From: Culex pipiens pallens
Taxonomy: Eukaryota; Arthropoda; Insecta; Diptera; Culicidae
Direction of reading: 5' to 3'
NCBI RefSeq assembly: GCF_016801865.2
Contig: NC_068937.1
Span: forward strand, 121,741,225-121,805,224
DNA: 64,000 nt
The position numbers and the translations under genes were made by a program. The notes below the pieces were generated by a model. That model had not been told where the DNA came from. It saw only the letters and a program-made list of their open reading frames with translations, and ran no database searches. How positions within the stretch are numbered: position 1 is the stretch's first letter; each line of letters begins with the position of its first letter. Shown here in pieces: positions 34,794 through 47,200 of this stretch.

Positions 34794-35061
34794 TTTCCGT
34801 AGGAGTGCGGGACGGCTCGAGTTTTAAGTAGACTAGTGTGCTTCTTATTATACTGTAATCATTCTAACTTATCGAACCCGCGCGAAGAAAGTGAGGTCCA
34901 GCGGAATGCAGCGGAACGGAAGGGACGCAACAATGACTATAAACTCTAATATATAAACTAAGCGCATTAGCTATCATTATCAATACACTAGGAATTTCAT
35001 ATTTTTTAATCCAGCTACGTAGTTAACGTGTTTTGTACAATTTATCATTTAAACCAATTTA

Positions 35062-35067
35062 AATAAA
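35062..35067 (+). promoter_or_regulatory. Poly(A) signal AATAAA of presenilin
   Basis: Exact AATAAA some 270 bases after the presenilin stop and 13 bases before the end of the convergent HSPBAP1-like frame, so the two 3' ends probably touch or overlap. Confidence 0.5.
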
Positions 35068-35079
35068 ACGGATACAAAG

Positions 35080-36385
35080 CTAAACCGGACTATTTCCTCT
35101 CTCCAGCAGACAAGCCTTTATCAACTCGATCACTTGGGGTCGACACGCTGCGTTGATACTTCGACCGGCTTGCCGATTGTTCTCTTCTTCGTCGCTGGTC
35201 CCGTTTCTGGCAGGATCGTACCGCAAACTGTTCCGTTTCATAAGGCTGAAGAACTCCCAACTGTTCAATTTAGGCACGAAACTTGCGTGATCTGCGTGCG
35301 TCTTCAAGAGATGCTTGAGTTTTTCTTGGGGAAGGTAATTCGAAGAGTGTCGCTCCGATGCTAAACGGCTTCGTTTGATTGTGGTCTTTTGGTTCAGAAG
35401 GTATTCTAGGGTCGTTTGCAGGTCTTGCTGGGACGAAGAATCGAGTTCGGCGAGCTCGTTAGGGTTTATGGCGTAGCGCAAGCATTCCGGTGTTAAACTC
35501 TCCGAGTAATCCTGGATGATCTGACGAGTGATGCACTCTGAAATCTGCTCTTCCGTGTCGGTTTCCTAAAATCATAAGGTCATGTCAGTTTTTAGATCAT
35601 TACCGAGGTCACCTAATCTTACCAACTGAATCCACGTGTTGAAATTCAGCGAAGGCTCCAAGTTTTCGACAAAATGCCACCATTTTGGAGGAATTATCAG
35701 TGCCGTTCCTGGTTCCAGAACCACATGATACGCATCGTTCTCCATCCCTAAAAGTTTGCAATTGCTATTAACCATCCTCAACCAATAAGAAACTTTACCA
35801 CCAACCGATAACACTAGAATACGCCTCCGGCGAGTAAAAGTTCTCCTCGCAGTACACGCTGGACTCCTCGTACGGAACCCTGGTCGGCGACAGCTTCGCG
35901 TCCGGTGGAAACAACAGCCACCGTTTCCGACCGCGAACCTGCACAACAATGTTACACCCGTACGTATCGTAATGGCAAGGAGTGTGCGCCCCCTCGGATC
36001 CGATCCAAAACGAAACATCCTCGCGAATCTCCGGAAAGCCAAACGCACTAAAGTCGATCCCGGTTCGGCAAATCTCCCGAAGTTCCCCAACGCTTCGATA
36101 GCTGTACGAAGCCCAGTTCTCGCGGAAGTGACCTTGGCCGGTGGTTGCGTTCACGAAGAACTCAGCCATGGTCATCCGCGCCTTACTGCGGGTTCGTTCC
36201 CATTGAGGTCGTGACCCGTTTAGCTTGGAGCCACACTCGAACGTGATTTCATCTTCTTCCTTGTCAAGATATCCAAGCCACTCTTCGAACGGAACATCGA
36301 AACAGTTCCAAGGAAGCTGCAGGTTCCGCAGCACTACCGGTTTGTCCACATTCAGCACTAAATCTTTAATAACCGTCGAATCCAT
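35080..36385 (-). CDS. HSPBAP1-like JmjC-domain protein
   Basis: Exons 36385-35806, 35747-35623 and 35565-35080 give 396 residues. The JmjC/cupin core is plain: IGSEGAHTPCHYDTYGCN with the iron ligands H138 and D140, then RKRWLLFPP, and the distal His in PPKWWHFVENL (H218). This matches HSPB1-associated protein 1, a Fe(II)/2-oxoglutarate-oxygenase-fold protein whose substrate is not established. Family members bind small heat-shock proteins. The C-terminal 160 residues are helical and less conserved. The exon 1 donor (ATCG/GTTGGT) is weaker than usual but is the only one in phase. An in-frame TTG lies upstream, but ATG 36385 is the natural start. It is in tandem with the receptor gene upstream, 100 bases apart. 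Confidence 0.82.
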
Positions 36386-36484
36386 AATTCGGTGCAACTG
36401 CAGTAAGCATCGCGCAGTGAAATTGTTTGTAAACAAAGCAACTCAAACTTGTATGTTCATGTGAAACATTTCCGAAATGTTTCA

Positions 36485-39400
36485 TTACTCTTCGTACAAT
36501 TTTCGAAGTGAACGTCGGATCGCCGTCCAAATTTTGCGAACGATCCGACCAGTTCGAGTCAGAACGCCCAAAAACCGTTGATACACGGATTTGATGCCCT
36601 TGAGCTGGTTCTCTACCAACAATATGATTGCTGCAATTTTTTCGAATTTAAAATCCGTCCAGAGATCAAATCGTAACACCTACCTCCCACGGAGTGTCCA
36701 AATCCCAACGCCAGGAACGCTCCCTGCAGCATCCGCAGATTCATCGGCTGCAGCTTCTCGCTGCTCTCGGCACTCTTCTTCGCCTTGCCGGTCGCGTCCA
36801 CTCCGTCGTCCGACTTGGTACTCTCAACGGTTTCATCCGCAAATTGACCTCCCGACTTACTACCGAACATCCGCTCGTACTCTGCTACCGTAATCTTTCC
36901 GATGATGCCCGCTTCAAAGAGGCGCATGATCCTGCCGGTAACCACGATTAAGAGCTAGAAATACACTCACGCAAGAATAAACTCACACTTCATTCAGGCT
37001 GTCCAGGAACGGTGACCCAAACTGGACGGCCACGGCCGAGTAGCGGGTGTACAGGTTATCGCTCAGCTGAAACCGGTGGGCTCCGTAGCGTTTGGTGTTG
37101 AAGTAGAGCGTCTCGCGACCCCCAAAGACCGCACGCTTCGAGTTGACGAGCAGAATTTGAATGCCCTCCTCGACAGAGCCCACGAGGTAGGACTCGTTGT
37201 CCGAATGTCGTTGAGTTATGCGGTACAGCCGCTGTAGGATTCCGGTGCTGTTGGCCAAGGCCACTTGGAACGCACTTTGGCGTTCCACGAGCAGCTGATA
37301 ACACGAGTTTTCCATGAGTACCTCAAGCTTACCGAGGGTGTCTACGAGTTGGAAAAAGTTTAGGTTAGGTTTAGACCTGAAAAGACATTCGAGTTTACTT
37401 ATGGGTCCTTCGCGGGCTGGTCGTGCAAGTTGAGACGTGAGCTGAGCAGAGTAAACGTCCCCCAAAACGTAGGTTGCGCAGAGCCACAGTAAAATTGAGA
37501 AGAACCTCGCCACGTGACCGTTGTATGGAATGGTAGCAGCTGTAACGAAAATCAAGTTAGTGAGATCATCAAGCCCAACCTTGACCGTAACCTACACTGT
37601 CTCAAGTACACATTGATCGTGTACCAGACGCACCGATTCAAACTCGGATGCTGCGGAGTTCCGGCAATGTCCGCTCGCGGAACAATTCCATAATTCATTT
37701 CCCGGATGTACTGCATATCGTAAAAGGGTGGCCCCCGACGAACCTGCAATCGGCGAGCCTTAACTAGCGTACCCTTCATCCAGTCCTCCAGCCGGAAAGG
37801 CATAGCAATGATCAGGTACAATACCGGTCCCGACAGAATGATTGTGAATATCACCAGCGGCCACACCGTAATCTGAAACGGCCGAACTAACGCTAACGCT
37901 TCGCTCAACTTTCTGGGCGCGTGCGTAACAAACGCCGCCGAATCGGCCAAGGTGAAGAACGAAAACTCGACTGCTTGCATGCGTTCCCAAGTGACGGCGA
38001 CATCGCCGAGGAACAGGTCGACCTCCCGACGCTGAAGCATCCCTAGCGCACCGGAAATGCTAACGTTGTCACCCGAGCCCATGGCCGTCCCTTGGATTTT
38101 CTCTTCCGGTTCAATGTACCGAAAGGTAAAGTTCATCCTGGCCGCGATCAGCTGCATTAGATTGTGGTCCCGACCACCGGTTACCTGAAACGACGTCACG
38201 TTAGCCATGTCGAACTCCGTTTCCGTATCGTTGCACGACTCGTTCAGGTTGGTGTAGCTCAGGAAGTGCCACGGAGGTTTCTGAAACAAGGTAGCCTTCA
38301 AGTTATCAATACCTCAGCAAACCCCTCACACCTTACATGGATAACCGGGATGGTAAACACCCGACCCTCAAAGTTCTTGTAAACTTCCGTTGGAGTCGGC
38401 AGCAACGGAACCCGCTTGAAAGTCATGTCGCTTCCATCGAACCAGTTCGCGCTCAGCAACTCGCCGCGGTTGTTCGGCTTGGCCTGGTTGTAGAATATCC
38501 GGAAGATCTTCTTCTTCGGGTTCGTAATGACCGCCACGCGGAGAGGTTCCCTCAGCAGGGCTCGATCGAGACCGGCTGGAAGTCGGCGAGCACCCCAGTA
38601 AAAAATGTACAAGCTAAGCCGATGGGCGAGTCGTCGATCTACGAGATCCACAAGCATGTCTGCCGGATGGCAAAGCAGCAGGCTTGTTGTATCCAGCGAG
38701 TTTTTCAAGTTATTAGCAATGTACTCGAAGTACTGTTCCAGGTCGTAGAAAATGCAGGTCGGAATATTGTAGGAATGAATCGCCACCGTAAGGCGGTCAA
38801 TTTTGTTGATTTTTGTTTCGTTCAAGACCAGAAGGACCAGCGTTTTCGGTGACAGCAGATTGATCATTTCGGAAAGGCCGGTAACCATTCCGGAGTGGTT
38901 TGACGGATCCGCGATTGGTACCAGCTGCGAGTGGTAGGCTTGTGGGCAAAGGAAATGATAACACGCAGAAAAATAAGGCATATTTGAATCAACAAAACGT
39001 TTTGTTGATTTGAAAATCAAGATTTTTGTTGAATCAACGCTAAACGTCAAAGCATTTTTTTCAAAACAAAAAAAGATTTTTGTGGAATTGACAAAATCAA
39101 GGTTTGTTTCAACGCAAAATCGGCGTTGATTATATTCAACAAAAAAATTGTTGAATCAAACCTCGTACAGGCTGATTCTACAAAATATTTTTCTGCGTGA
39201 ACGTGTGAGAATTCGGGCCAGGAAGTGAAGCAGGATTGAGTCACTGTAGAAAATCTTCAAGTTGTGTCAATTGCTTCAAAAATCTGTAGTGAAAAACTAT
39301 TTAAACTGAATCCGATTTGTTAATATTTTTCGGTACCATCCGCAATGGTCAAACCATGCAATTTTGTACCTATAAGCTATTGTCTTTCATATGTTTATAG

Positions 39401-40542
39401 GACCTATTCAAAAAAAAAAAAAAAAAAAACTCTGGAATTATGAAATTCGAAAATCAAAAATTCCGAAGTTTTAAATTTTGAAGTTTTAGATTTTGTCAAT
39501 TTTTTTTTTCTTATTAATATTTAAAATTTCTATTTTTTTATTTCTTGAAAATTCTTTTTTTAATTTTGTATTTCTCAAATGTTATGACTTTTTTAATTTT
39601 GAAAAACTTTTAAATGTTTTGGTTTTTTTATTTGTTTTTATGTTTTAATCTCTTGATTTTTCAATTTTTAATTTTGAAAAAAATATTTTTATTTTTTTAA
39701 TTTATTAATTTTTTTCAATTGATTTAAACTTTTAGATTTTTTATGTTTAAGATTATTTAAATTAAGAACTTTTTGATTTCTTTACTACGCTTTGGATTTT
39801 TTTTTAATTTTGTTGTTGTTGTTTTTTAACTTTGTGAGATTTTGATTTTGAATTGAGTTGTTTTTATACTTTTAGTTTTTTTGCGAAGATTCAATTTTTT
39901 ATTTGTTTTTAATTTAAATTAAATTGTTTAAATGTCTTGAAATGTTTATTTTTTATTTTTGAAATTTTAGTTTTTTTTTTGTATTTTTTTGGTGTTTTTT
40001 GGGCATCATTGCATGTGACAAGGGTAGCCAAGTGAAATCCAGATGAACTTGGAGCAAGTTTGCTACCGCGGTGAGCTTGCCATTGGGTGCCAATTTGATT
40101 TGCTTCGATGTTTGCCCTCCACTGTGGAGACACCCTTAGAACCAAGCTGCACCATTAACTCACTTTAAACGAAGATGTTCCAAGAAATACCGATATTTTT
40201 TCATCTTTTTCGACTAAAAAATCTGCTAAAACACTAACTTTAACCCTCTAACGCCCATGGCCCAGAGCACCACCAATTTTTGGCTTCAAAATTAAATTTC
40301 TCTTCAACCATGCATTTTTTCAACCTGGTTCAACCTGCATTAGTTTATATATAATGTTAACTTATAACCTTATAAAAATTTCATCTAATTTGGTCGATTC
40401 AATTACGAGTAATGTAGAAAAACCGTAAAAAATCTCGATTTTGCTCTGGGCGGGAAGGGGTTAATTGGACCACAACTCGCTTACCTTGCACAGAACTCCT
40501 ACCGAGCAAGACGGCCAAGCACCAAACGATGCCCGCCTTCAT
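36485..40542 (-). CDS. Ir40a: Ionotropic receptor, IR40a-like
   Basis: Seven exons, 40542-40485, 38938-38337, 38280-37596, 37539-37399, 37341-36987, 36931-36684 and 36630-36485, give 744 residues in perfect phase. Order: signal peptide (MKAGIVWCLAVLLGRSSVQ), N-terminal domain, ligand-binding lobe S1 (about 221-355), TM1 (about 358-380), pore region and TM2 (461-481, FFSILLWLCATYVLGDVYSA), the QLARPAREGPIN junction, lobe S2, TM3 (680-703) and a basic tail. This is the variant ionotropic glutamate receptor fold. The ARPARE junction and length fit IR40a, which with IR93a and IR25a serves dry-air sensing in fly antennae. Subfamily naming rests on memory of the family, not on an alignment. Intron 1 (1.5 kb) holds a MITE and a T-rich tract. 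The other six introns are 42 to 57 bases. Confidence 0.78.
38962..39199. repeat. MITE in intron 1 of the IR40a-like gene
   Basis: Inverted ends CACGCAGAAAAATA and TATTTTTCTGCGTG. The interior is palindromic around AATCAACAAAACGTTTTGTTGATT and related GTTGAATCAA blocks. The left end lies about 25 bases from the exon 2 acceptor. No clear target duplication. Confidence 0.55.
39368..39436 (+). repeat. Short inverted unit with fixed A-run flank (copy 2)
   Basis: ACCTATAAGCTATTGTCTTTC...CATATGTTTATAGGACC is the reverse orientation of the unit at 20809-20847. The same downstream flank (ATTCAAAA..., CTCTGGAATT) follows on the same side. Confidence 0.55.
39437..40010. repeat. T-rich low-complexity tract
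   Basis: Intron 1 of the IR40a-like gene, dominated by TTTTTAATTTTG-like words over about 570 bases. No structure beyond composition. Confidence 0.5.
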
Positions 40543-42007
40543 CGCGATAGAATTCTCAACTGCTGCTGCTGGATGAAGCAGAAGGCTTTCAATCAAAACT
40601 TTTCAACTGAAAGCGAAACTGACTGCCGATTGACAGGGCCGTTCAAAACTCGCTCCATAATTGATGCAGCTAATCATTCCCGGGCGACAGCTCGCAAGCT
40701 CTTTGAGGGATTTGAGGACTTCTTCAAAACAGCTGATCGAACTGAAAGAAAAAAAACTTTTTTTTGTGAAAATTTAAACATTAACTTTTCATGTATTTCT
40801 TACGTGTGGGTGTGTGTGTTTGTTTGAATGTGAGTTTCTTCGATCATAATCTTACGTTGATACATGTTTTATGTTTGTTTTTAATTCGGTTGCTTGCTTG
40901 TTCACTTTTGCGTGTGTTTAAGTTAGACCGACCGGATTGTGGTGCTATGAGTGTGTGTACGTGGGGTTGAAAATGTGGGTGTGGCATGATTTCATTCGAT
41001 TTGCATCCCTCTCTTTTTTCTGTTTTACACTTACAGCATAGTATAAATTAGTTTCGCTCACTTTTTTTCTTAGATGCGCTGGTTTAAAAAGGGGGGAGGA
41101 GAAGGAAAACTGTCATGACCAGCGACGATTTGTGCCACGCCCACCAAGGGAAGGAGGCGTGGCTTAACTCAACAAAGCCGCGCGCGCTCGCTCGCTCGCT
41201 CGCACTCACACGAAGAAATCAAATTCGGATTTTTTGTTAGCTTCTCTCTGCAGCTTCTCACAACAAAACTTAAGGACATTTTTTGTAGACTAGCTAGTTT
41301 AATAAATACGCGTTTTTTTATAGTGTTCACTTTTCTTTTCTCAATGATCTATAATATAATAATAATAATAGATAATAATATAGTTTAGCTTGTTGTTTAA
41401 ATTATCCGTAATGTAAGAGCAGTAATAATAAAGAGCAAAAAATAAGAAAACAAACAAGAAACGGCAGCATTTAAACTCGCTAAATTGCTCATCGCTTCGT
41501 GAATCACCTTCACACTTTGATTCTCTTCTCTTAAAATTGTTATGTTGTGTATAAGATAAGAAACGTGTTTACCATTAAAAAAAATCCTACACGAGCACCT
41601 TTTCCCTTTATTTTTGCTTAAACGGAAACTACTTTCTTTCGGAATAAATTAAGGTTTTGTGTGTGTGTGTGTGTATTCCAAAATCTCTCTCTCTCTCACT
41701 TAACTAATTATTCCATCGTCCACAATCGATACGAGAAGGACACACTGGAAAAACGACTTTTGCGCAATTTTCGAAACCGAAAAAATCTTCTTTTTTTTAT
41801 TTTGCCGCACGAAAGCTAAAATTTAGAAAATAAAACAGAACCAAGCGACTCGCGCTGTCCTAACTTTACTCAATCACTGTTACTTTTGTCTCTTGCGTTT
41901 TTTTTATTTTTGGTTGAAAAAGGGGGGGAAATTCTTAACTTTTAAAAACATCACAATTTTGGTTTGCCGAAACTGGTTTTACTTCTTCGCTCTCGAAACT
42001 CGTCTAC
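40543..42007 (-). other. 3' UTR of the acidic-protein gene and promoter of the IR40a-like gene
   Basis: This 1.46-kb stretch is free of the mobile elements seen on all sides and holds CA/TG runs, a CTCG repeat (41185-41205) and several AATAAA signals on the minus strand (for example 41607-41612). It is most simply a long 3' UTR of the gene ending at 42008, followed by the short promoter of the receptor gene. Confidence 0.4.
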
Positions 42008-43817
42008 TTACGTCGATTCCAGTCGATTCGCTTCGTCCTCTGGCACCCGCGGTGCCACCACCTGGGACTCTTCCTTCGTAACCGTCGTCTTCGTCGTCGT
42101 TGTCGCGGCCGGCTGTTCCTCGCTGGACGGATTCCTCCGCTTAATCTTGACCGGGCTGGGACAGCTCGTCGGTGTCACTTCTCTGGCCGTCGCTGCCGCA
42201 ACTTCCTCAAGAACCGGTTCCTCTTTGTCGGCGGCTGCGGCCGCGGCCTCCTCCTTGCTCTTGTCACCTGTTGATGCACCCTCGCGGTTCCGTTCCTCCT
42301 CGTCGTCATCGTCCAAACACTCAAATATCAGCTCGATGTGGCTCTCGATGTCCTTGATAAGATTGCGCTGGTACAGCTCCTGCTCGCTCAGCTGCTTCGT
42401 CTGATCCGTCGTCGTCATCGTCGATTGTTCGGTTGACTTGTCGGTCTTGTCACCCTCTGGCTTCGTCCCGCCCTCAACCTTCTTATCGACCTCAACCTCG
42501 CCATCCTGGTCCATCTTCTCGTCCATCGGCACATCCTTCTCTTGCTCCTCTTCCTTCTTCGGCTCCTCGACAACCTCCGCGACCTTGTCGTCCGGTTTCG
42601 CACCATTCTCCGATCCTCCGTTGACGACCTCCTGCTGTTGTGGTGGTTTCGCTTCGGTCACCTCCTCCGAACTCGAGGCTTTCATGGCTTCTTCCACCTT
42701 CGGTGGATCGACCTGTTCCGGCTCGGAAGTTGTCGCAGTTGGCACAGCTGGTTGCTGCTGCTGGGTGGCCGGGATCGCCGCCGAACCGCTTGCCATCTTT
42801 CGCTTCTTCGGTGGGGTTTCCTCTGCAAAGGGGAGATGTTAGTAACGTTGCATTAGAATGGGTGTGTAGTCCTGACTTTTGCTGTAAAATGCGGAAAGAT
42901 TTTGATCCCGCTGGATATGAGCATATAATTAAGCCTTGGATCTCGGGTAGCACGCCGACGAATTTGACAATTTCAGTGAAGATGAACTCTTCAGTGTTTC
43001 CAATTCAATTTTGCTATTAGCTTGTCGCTTACAGTAATATTTACTAGCAATGCTTCCTTTCCACTAAGATCTACAATCTGAAATGGTGGGCGCCGCTGTT
43101 GACCAGAATTGCAACAGATTGACAACAAATAGGAAATGGAATCGATATTTTAAAATCTTACCTTAAATAAGAAGGCAGAATCAGTATCGTATTACGGGCA
43201 TGACTAAGTTGCAACGATTATTTTGTTTTTCTCGTTTCGTTTTCCTTTCAGATGTATCACACAAAAAGTTTTTTGCTAAATTTTAAAAATCGTTTATTCC
43301 ACCAACCAAACATTGTTGCGCTCATCAGAAAATTGTAAAATGTTATCGCGAGTCTTGAAGCACTCTCTATCGCTCCCCCTTCTCAGAGCAGCACGTCCAA
43401 ACACATAGAAAGCATCGAGACAAACTCACCGTCGCTGTACATCTCGTCCTTGAACTTGAGCAGCACCGAGTGCAGCGAGCCCTGCAGCAGCGCCTTGACC
43501 GCCGCCGGGATGCCCTTGCGCTGGCCAATGATCCGGATCGCCTGCAGGTCGCCGCAAATGTCCTCCAGGTTCGTCTTGTCCGGCAGCAGCTGGCAGATGG
43601 ACTCGAGCAGCCGCGGCACCACCAGCCGGGACTTGACCTGCCGAGAGGACTCTCAGTTAGTAAACAGCTTTGGGAATTAGGTTATGAACTCACCTTTGGG
43701 TAGTAGATTTCGATAAAGTTCGCAATGACCGGATCGTTCAGCGAGAGCCGCTCGTCCCGCAGGATGTCGTCGATGTAATCCACCAGCAGTGGATTCTTGA
43801 TCAGCATTTCCGAGTAC
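42008..43817 (-). CDS. Acidic, probably nuclear protein (partial, 5' end lost in gap region)
   Basis: Three exons can be joined, 43817-43694, 43637-43430 and 42822-42008, coding the last 382 residues or so. The first two carry a folded, helical domain (SEMLIKNPLLVDYIDDIL... through VKALLQGSLHSVLLKFKDEM). Then comes a basic cluster PPKKRK that looks like a nuclear localisation signal, then a 250-residue tail very rich in Glu, Lys, Pro, Gln and Ala with one ordered-looking stretch (LYQRNLIKDIESHIELIFEC). I do not recognise the family. The exon at 43817 begins in phase 1, so upstream exons must lie in or beyond the N run. The stop TAA overlaps a GTAAGT donor-like sequence (42005-42010). Confidence 0.6.
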
Positions 43818-43846
43818 CTGGCGGAGAAGACACAGTTTAGACTGAA

Positions 43847-43946
43847 NNNNNNNNNNNNNNNNNNNNNNNNNNNNNNNNNNNNNNNNNNNNNNNNNNNNNN
43901 NNNNNNNNNNNNNNNNNNNNNNNNNNNNNNNNNNNNNNNNNNNNNN
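43847..43946. other. Assembly gap of exactly 100 N
   Basis: A run of 100 N, the customary placeholder for a scaffold gap of unknown size. Gene content and distance across it are uncertain. The exon ending at 43817 belongs to a gene that may continue inside or beyond it. Confidence 0.95.
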
Positions 43947-44230
43947 AAAACTACAATTGCTACAAGTTATTTGAATATTAGTTACAGTTCAAATCTGAAA
44001 TTAAATGTAAATCGCTTGAAAAAAAAAACTTGGTGATTAAAAAAAAAAGTTTTTATTTTTGCAATTCATGTGCATACAACATTTTCAAAAACCTCGCTGC
44101 AAAAACTTGGTTCGAACTTGGTTCGATTTTGACTTCACTCGCTTTGTATGTGGATGACAGTCGAGACATATCCGTGGGTTTTATCTGTGCTGGACGCGTC
44201 GATTCTAAACTTCTAGGGTTGATCTCAAAC

Positions 44231-47200
44231 TCAACGACGGGTGACAAACTTGAGCCGAAAGTCCGGCGTTGTGCGTATGACTCCGGTCGCTCGTTGGCTC
44301 AGATCGGGACCGCCCTGGCCGGGAGGCAACTGGAAGGTAAAGTTCTGCACCAAAGAGGTGATCGCCAGGAACAGCCCATTTCGGGCAAACTGCTCTCCGG
44401 CGCAGACGCGCTTGCCGGCACCGAAGGGCACCGATTTGTCGAGTTCCAGCGAGAGCTGCTCGTCGGAGTTGAGGAACCTTTCCGGCTTGAAGCTGTTCGG
44501 ATCGCGGAAAATCTCCTGCTGATGGTGAATGTAGTCGAGGGAGCTGACGATCACCGTGCCTTTGGGGATTTGGTAACCGGCCAGTTGGGTATCATTGAGG
44601 GCCACGTGTGGGATTCCGGACGGGACTAGGGTGTCCAGTCTGAGGCCTTCCCGTATGACGGCTTCGCAGTAAGGTAGACTGGCGCGATCGTCCAGCGTTG
44701 GGAGCCGACCTGTTCCGACTACCTCGGTTAACTCGCGGTACATCTTCTCCGGAACTTCCGGATGCTGGATCAACCGTTCCAGGATGAGACACATCATCGC
44801 GGGGATGGCCGACAGCGGTGGAACCAGGAAGTCGGCACAACCGATAACCAGTTGATCGTCTGGAACGAAAAAAAAAATCCCAATAACAATTTGATCTATT
44901 TTCTTAACAAAAAGGTTCAAACTCACACTCAAATCCAAACGCGTCCTTTCCGGTAGACACTCCTCCCGTTTTACCGCCTCGAATTTCCCTGATGTACGCA
45001 TCGATAAAGCAACGCATGTCGTTCTCGTCGTAACTACTCTCGACCTTCTGGGCCAGGCTCAGCACCACGGCATTCGCCTTCTTGTTCACCTCTCGTAACA
45101 ACTCGTACCCGGAAGCCTTCGGGAACAGATGCCGAATCCAGGGAATGTAGCTCAGCACCATACCGTAGTCATCGCCACCGCGGTGGAACGCGATCGAGTT
45201 CTTGCCAACTCTAAAACGAAAAAAGAAAAGATCCGGGATCACTACTAAAAACCTCATTGAAGACCTTCGAACTCACTCAAACAGCACGCCCTGGTCCTCG
45301 CGGCCCAGCCGCGCCCCGATCAACATCCGCAGGACCACGTTGGAGAACAGCGCAAAGAACACCGTCGGGCAGAGGGCGAACCCGGAGCTCGCGTCAACCA
45401 GCGCGTGTTCGTGCTCGTACTTGGGACCGTCGCGCAGCAGCGCAATCAGCTCCTCCAGCCCGCTCTGGATGTCCGCCTCGGACTCGGCGCTCCGCCGGCC
45501 AAAGCCAAACTGGTGCATCGTTTTGAGGAAGAACTTGCGCTGATCGCGCCAGCTGTCGCCGTCGGTGAAGAAGAGGCCTGCCAAAGGGAAAGAAGTCATT
45601 TGTTAGGGGTTTCAACTTTTTCAAAATTTCCGTTTCTTGCTCATAAATTCTTGATTAAAAAAAAATAAGTTAAATTAAAAACTGAGATAAATTTGCTGCT
45701 GTTGCGCTCCGTAGAAGATTTTTGTGACGCTATCTGGAAACTTGTTTTTAATGGGTCTTGTAATTAACTTAAATGAGTAAGATTTACAGGTTACCGTCAT
45801 CTGGGGCGAATCGGGACTACAGTCTGAATAGGGACAGCAGTGTTTAGTTTTTGGTTTTAGTTGTTTGGTTTTAAATTTGGAAATGGATGTACACATTTTG
45901 TTGGTCTGTTCTATCCGAAACCAACCAGAAAAATCAAAATATTGTGCTCTAACATGGTTAAAACTGCTGTCCCAATTCGCCCCATGTGCCCCAATTCGCC
46001 CCAGTTGACGGTACTAACTAAACGAACACAACTGTTTTTGTCAGCTTGTACGTTATATTTAGCTCCTATCAGAGAATTATCCCCAGAAACACGTGAACTT
46101 TTCAAAAATATTTAAACAGGGCGGAATGGTTTTTCTCCAAAGTTTGTATGGACAATTAGTGCTGTTCGCTACTCCCACATATTGCATGCAAAACTTGGTT
46201 GTATGCACCTGCGACAAACCGCCCTAATTCTCCATACAACCTTTGTAGAAAAACCATTCGGCCCTGTCAAGTGCACGTATTTTTCTGCAATTTTTGTAGG
46301 TCAGTGTAATCGAATCTTCGGATAATCGAATCACGAAAATAATATTTTTTTCATTGCTTTTTTTGGCTATCGAATTTTAGTATGACCCCTTAACTACTCT
46401 AAAGTTAACATGGCGGCCAAAATGGCGGTGATGAAACATTTGAAAAAATGCATTTTTATAATTAAAAGGCATAACTAAAAAAAAAACAGGAAAAAACCTT
46501 TTGTGTTCGTAATTTGATTATCCGTAGTCCCATACAAACCTTCGGATAATCGAATCTGGACTGTATACACTTTTATATTTTTTTATTTAACTTAAACTTT
46601 GTGGGTAATTTTCTATGACCAAATAAGTCCGTTTAACTCATTGGTTTTATAAAAGGGGCCTTTCATAAACTACATAGATATTTTTTGGTTCATTATACGA
46701 ATCCGGAATATGATGTACTTTATTCAAAAGTTCTAAAATAAAAAAAAATAAAAAAAAAAATTAATGCACATTGATTACGATATGCATAACGCTTCTGCTA
46801 ACACCATGTAGAAACTAATTTTTTATTGATATATTCTGAATAAAGATTTGAATGTTTTTTTTCTGAAACAAAGATGGCTGAAAAGTAAGCATTTGGGAAT
46901 GATACCATTTACAGCCTCAATACAGCCTTTTTGCTTCAACTAGAAAAATAAAACCTCAATAAATAAGAAAACCTGAGTTAAAAGATGCCTGATATTACTA
47001 TCGAATCAAAAATTCCGACCTAGACATCATACGAATGTTTCCCATCATCAAATAGGTCAGGGCACTGTTGTCTAATCGATTAATGATTTCATTCTATCCA
47101 AAATTTCCTTATCACTTTTTATAAGCCTCCAAACGAGCGTAGGTGCATCGAAAAACATCAACGCCTATTGACCGCGGGACCGGCCGTAAATTAATCAAAC

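Noticed and set aside
36386..36436. N-terminal extension of the HSPBAP1-like protein
   Set aside because: The extension begins with TTG, not ATG. The first ATG is at 36385.
42433..43020. Several plus-strand frames over the acidic-protein gene
   Set aside because: Antisense shadows of the Glu/Lys/Pro-rich coding exon.
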